A stretch of DNA of 9,882 nt, taken from NCBI GenBank assembly GCA_947459455.1, contig CANHEC010000039.1, forward strand, positions 1-9,882. The letters run 5' to 3'. The position numbers were made by a program, and so were the translations under genes. Positions 7,262 to 9,882 of this stretch are shown one piece after another; the stretch's first letter is position 1, and every line of letters begins with the position of its first letter. The notes below the pieces were generated by a model that made no database searches, had not been told where the DNA came from, and worked only from the letters and a program-made list of their open reading frames with translations. The stretch is from Chitinophagaceae bacterium. Lineage in GTDB: Bacteria; Bacteroidota; Bacteroidia; Chitinophagales; Chitinophagaceae.

Positions 7262-9637
7262 ATGAATCGCTCCATTAAAAAAGTGGCTGTGCTGGGTAGC
7301 GGCGTGATGGGTAGCCGCATTGCGTGTCATTTTGCAGGCATTGGCCTGCCGGTACTGCTGCTGGATATGGTACCCAAGGAAGCTACCGAAAGCACCAAGC
7401 CGGCCGAACGCAATAAACTGGTAAATGATGCCCTGGCAGCAGCGCTGAAAAGCAACCCCAGCCCGGTGTTTACTAAAAGCGTGGCTAAAAAAATAACCAC
7501 CGGCAACTTTACCGACCACATGAAAGACATTGCCCAGTGCGACTGGGTAATAGAAGTGGTAGTGGAGCGCCTCGACATCAAGCAACTGATATACGAACAG
7601 GTGGAAAAATACCGCAAGCCCGGCACCCTGATTACCAGCAATACCTCGGGCATTCCCATTCACATGCTGAGCCAGGGCAGAAGTGAAGATTTCCGCAAAC
7701 ATTTCTGCGGCACGCACTTCTTCAACCCGCCCCGCTACCTGCGGTTGCTGGAGATCATTCCTACGCCCGATACCGACCCCGCCATTGTAGACTTTTTGAT
7801 GCAATACGGCGATTTGTATTTGGGCAAAACCACCGTGCTGTGTAAAGACACACCGGCCTTTATTGCCAACCGCATTGGTGTATTCAGCATGATGGCCATT
7901 ATGCGGGTGATGGAGCAGCAGGGGTTGACTACAGATGAAATAGATGCCCTCACTGGTCCTGCCATCGGGCGGCCCAAGAGTGCCACCTTCCGCACTGCCG
8001 ATGTGGTGGGGATAGATACGCTGGTAAAAGTGGCGCAGGGCGTAGCGGCCAACTGCCCGAATGATGAAGCGAAAGACATTTTTACCATCCCTGCGTGGCT
8101 TGAAAAAATGGTAGCCGCCAATATGCTGGGCGACAAAACCAAGGGTGGCTTCTTTAAAATGGACAAGAGCGGCGGCAAAAAAGAAATACTGACGCTGAAC
8201 CTGCAAACCCTGGAATACGGCACGAAAGTGAAAGCCAAGTTTGCCAGCATAGAAGCGGGCAAGCAAATAGACGACCTGAAGCAGCGCATTAAAATGCTGG
8301 TGGCAGCGCCTGATAAAGCAGGCGAATTCTACCGGACTTTCCACAATCATTTGTTCAGCTACATCAGCCACCGCATACCCGAAATAAGCGATGAACTGTA
8401 CCGCGTAGACGACGCCATGATGGCGGGCTTTGGCTGGGAAATTGGTGCCTTTGAAACATGGGATTTACTGGGTGTGGCCAAAACCACCGAAGCCATGAAA
8501 GCCGCTGGTTTCAGCGTAGCGGCATGGGTGGATGAATTCATTGCCGCCGGCAACAAAACGTTTTACAAAGTAGAAAACGGCAAACGCTATTGCTACGATG
8601 TAGCCAGCAAAACTTATAAAGCATTACCCGGTGGTGACAGCTTCATCATCCTTTCTGACCTGAAAGAAAAGACCGTTTGGAAAAACAGCGCCTGCACCCT
8701 GGTAGACATGGGCGATGATGTACTGGGCCTCAGTTGGAGCACCAAAATGAATACCATCGGCGGCGATGTGCTGGCGGGCATTCAGAAAAGTGTAGCTATT
8801 GCCGAAGAAAAATACAAGGGATTGGTGATAGCCAACGAAGGCGCCAACTTTAGCCTCGGTGCCAATGTGGGCCTCATCTTCATGTACGCTATTGATCAGG
8901 AATATGATGAGCTGGACATGGCCGTTCGCATGTTCCAGAACACGAGCATGCGCCTGCGCTACAGCAGTGTACCAGTGGTGGTAGCACCGCATGGCATGGC
9001 ACTGGGTGGCGGTTGCGAATTCAGCCTGCATGCCGATAAAATACAAGCGGCTGCCGAAACTTATATTGGCCTGGTAGAACTGGGCGTGGGCCTGATACCC
9101 GGTGGAGGTGGCACCAAAGAATTTGCGCTGCGTGCCGGCGACGAATACTTTGATGGCGAAATAGAAATGGAAGCCCTGAAGCGTCGCTTCTTTACCATTG
9201 GTATGGCCAAGGTAGCCACCAGTGCCTACGAAGCTTTTGAACTGGGCATTATGCGCAAAGGCATCGATGAAGTGAGCATGAACATCAACCGCCGGGTAGC
9301 CGATGCCAAACGCAGCGTGCTGGAAATGCACAACGAAGGTTATGTGCAGCCCGTGCAGCGTACCGATGTGAAAGTGCTGGGGCGTGGTGCACTCGGCGCC
9401 ATGCTGGCGGGCCTCAATGGCATGCAGCTGGGCAACTACATTACTGAGCACGACGTGAAGATTGCGAAGAAGCTGGCCTACGTAATGTGCGGCGGCGACC
9501 TAAGCGAAGCCGCCCTGGTAAGCGAACAATACCTGCTGGATATCGAGCGGGAGGCCTTCCTGAGCCTGACGGGTGAAAAGAAAACACTGGAACGCATACA
9601 GAGTGTATTGAAGGGTGGAAAGCCAGTGAGGAATTGA
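7262..9637 (+). CDS. fadN: FadN-type 3-hydroxyacyl-CoA dehydrogenase / enoyl-CoA hydratase
   Basis: This 791-residue cytoplasmic enzyme should catalyse two successive beta-oxidation steps: hydration of 2-enoyl-CoA to 3-hydroxyacyl-CoA, then NAD+-dependent oxidation to 3-ketoacyl-CoA. The N-terminal Rossmann domain has GSGVMG (12-17) and Asp35 at the end of strand 2 for NAD+. The dehydrogenase dyad is His152 (GTHFFNP) and Glu164, with Asn155 and Asn203 (DTPAFIANR) in the expected places. The dehydrogenase C-terminal domain follows, then a linker. A crotonase domain occupies about 480-690: FSLGAN (530-535) and GGGCE bring Glu586, and VELG brings Glu606. The 20-residue spacing of these glutamates equals that of rat crotonase Glu144/Glu164. 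The order dehydrogenase-then-hydratase is the reverse of E. coli FadB, and the length matches Bacillus subtilis FadN (about 789), so the FadN type is preferred. The ATG at 7262 places the NAD motif at the normal distance. An inverted repeat upstream may be its operator. No thiolase gene is visible downstream within the window. Confidence 0.95.
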   Translation: MNRSIKKVAVLGSGVMGSRIACHFAGIGLPVLLLDMVPKEATESTKPAERNKLVNDALAAALKSNPSPVFTKSVAKKITTGNFTDHMKDIAQCDWVIEVVVERLDIKQLIYEQVEKYRKPGTLITSNTSGIPIHMLSQGRSEDFRKHFCGTHFFNPPRYLRLLEIIPTPDTDPAIVDFLMQYGDLYLGKTTVLCKDTPAFIANRIGVFSMMAIMRVMEQQGLTTDEIDALTGPAIGRPKSATFRTADVVGIDTLVKVAQGVAANCPNDEAKDIFTIPAWLEKMVAANMLGDKTKGGFFKMDKSGGKKEILTLNLQTLEYGTKVKAKFASIEAGKQIDDLKQRIKMLVAAPDKAGEFYRTFHNHLFSYISHRIPEISDELYRVDDAMMAGFGWEIGAFETWDLLGVAKTTEAMKAAGFSVAAWVDEFIAAGNKTFYKVENGKRYCYDVASKTYKALPGGDSFIILSDLKEKTVWKNSACTLVDMGDDVLGLSWSTKMNTIGGDVLAGIQKSVAIAEEKYKGLVIANEGANFSLGANVGLIFMYAIDQEYDELDMAVRMFQNTSMRLRYSSVPVVVAPHGMALGGGCEFSLHADKIQAAAETYIGLVELGVGLIPGGGGTKEFALRAGDEYFDGEIEMEALKRRFFTIGMAKVATSAYEAFELGIMRKGIDEVSMNINRRVADAKRSVLEMHNEGYVQPVQRTDVKVLGRGALGAMLAGLNGMQLGNYITEHDVKIAKKLAYVMCGGDLSEAALVSEQYLLDIEREAFLSLTGEKKTLERIQSVLKGGKPVRN

Positions 9638-9652
9638 TGAAAATTATTTTCT

Positions 9653-9882
9653 ATGACTGTTAATGAATACATCGAAAAATTCGGAGATGATTTCCAATTT
9701 GCAAGTTGTCTTTTTCATCCTGCAACATTCAAGATTATAGAATTTTCTGATGAAGACGACGTTCCAGAAGATACCCTCGAGGTAGGATTTTTGAGAGCTC
9801 CACCACCTCCGTATTGGTATATCAAGCCAGATCCATCTGATTTTCTCGACAATCCAATAAGCCCTAATGCTGATCGTGAATG
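9653..9882 (+). CDS. Hypothetical acidic protein, 3'-truncated by the window edge
   Basis: An open frame begins at ATG 9653 and runs to the window end, giving 76 residues with no stop. An in-frame TGA at 9638-9640 lies just upstream and 9653 is the first ATG after it, so the start is well constrained. The peptide starts MTVNEYIEKFGDDF, has an acidic patch (EFSDEDDVPEDTLE, about residues 30-43) and a proline/aromatic patch (APPPPYWYIKPDP, about 49-61). By hand count it has 17 acidic and 5 basic residues. There is no signal peptide or membrane segment, so it is probably cytoplasmic. I do not recognise the family. It starts 15 bases after the fadN stop on the same strand, so cotranscription is possible, but its roughly 40% GC and different codon use set it apart from its neighbour. 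Small acidic proteins of this look include immunity proteins, but nothing here proves that role. Confidence 0.62.
   Translation, partial: MTVNEYIEKFGDDFQFASCLFHPATFKIIEFSDEDDVPEDTLEVGFLRAPPPPYWYIKPDPSDFLDNPISPNADRE

Noticed and set aside
7202..8371. 389-residue open frame on the minus strand inside the fadN-like gene
   Set aside because: It is antisense to a gene with intact catalytic motifs. Its sequence is rich in His/Gln/Tyr/Phe without any domain, as expected of a mirror frame of biased codons.
8624..9451. 275-residue minus-strand open frame in the hydratase half
   Set aside because: It is also antisense to conserved crotonase sequence, has no motif or signal, and its composition looks like a codon-bias shadow.
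9637..9663. Short ATG frame overlapping the fadN stop (MKIIFYDC)
   Set aside because: It stops after eight codons. The longer frame from 9653 is far better, and no leader-peptide context is visible.

Overview
The window looks like chromosomal DNA from a member of the Bacteroidota, most likely the Chitinophagaceae or a close relative. Three things suggest this: a giant repeat-rich surface protein of a mosaic type common in that group, a secreted protein with two VGIGT-type motifs, and starts that lack Shine-Dalgarno sequences. Base composition is around 50-55% GC in the main genes (sampled by hand). It falls to about 40% in the last 230 bases. The taxonomic call is inference from protein style; there is no rRNA or other marker gene here.

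Layout. Bases 1-4884 (+) are the 3' part of a very large surface or secreted protein whose start lies upstream. It combines beta-helix repeats, a choice-of-anchor-Q-like motif, carboxypeptidase-regulatory-like and Ig-like sandwiches, an unfamiliar central module with an LHDPPGD motif, a Big_5-like domain, a Calx-beta domain and a short beta-rich tail. A strong stem-loop terminator follows at 4923-4957. Bases 5056-6195 (+) encode a WG-repeat lipoprotein. Bases 6262-6942 (-) encode a small secreted VGIGT-motif protein that converges on the lipoprotein gene.

Bases 6943-7261 are a divergent intergenic region holding a perfect 10+10 bp inverted repeat (7191-7216), a likely operator for the next gene. 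Bases 7262-9637 (+) encode a FadN-type bifunctional beta-oxidation enzyme (3-hydroxyacyl-CoA dehydrogenase at the N-terminus, enoyl-CoA hydratase at the C-terminus) with the expected catalytic residues intact. Fifteen bases after its stop begins an AT-richer, unrecognised acidic protein gene (9653 onward) that runs off the window.

Functionally the window is three envelope or secreted proteins beside a fatty-acid degradation gene. Nothing links the two halves beyond adjacency. I saw no CRISPR array, tRNA, rRNA, IS element or defence gene. The least explained pieces are the central module of the giant protein, the palindrome upstream of the beta-oxidation gene, and the AT-rich partial gene at the right edge.
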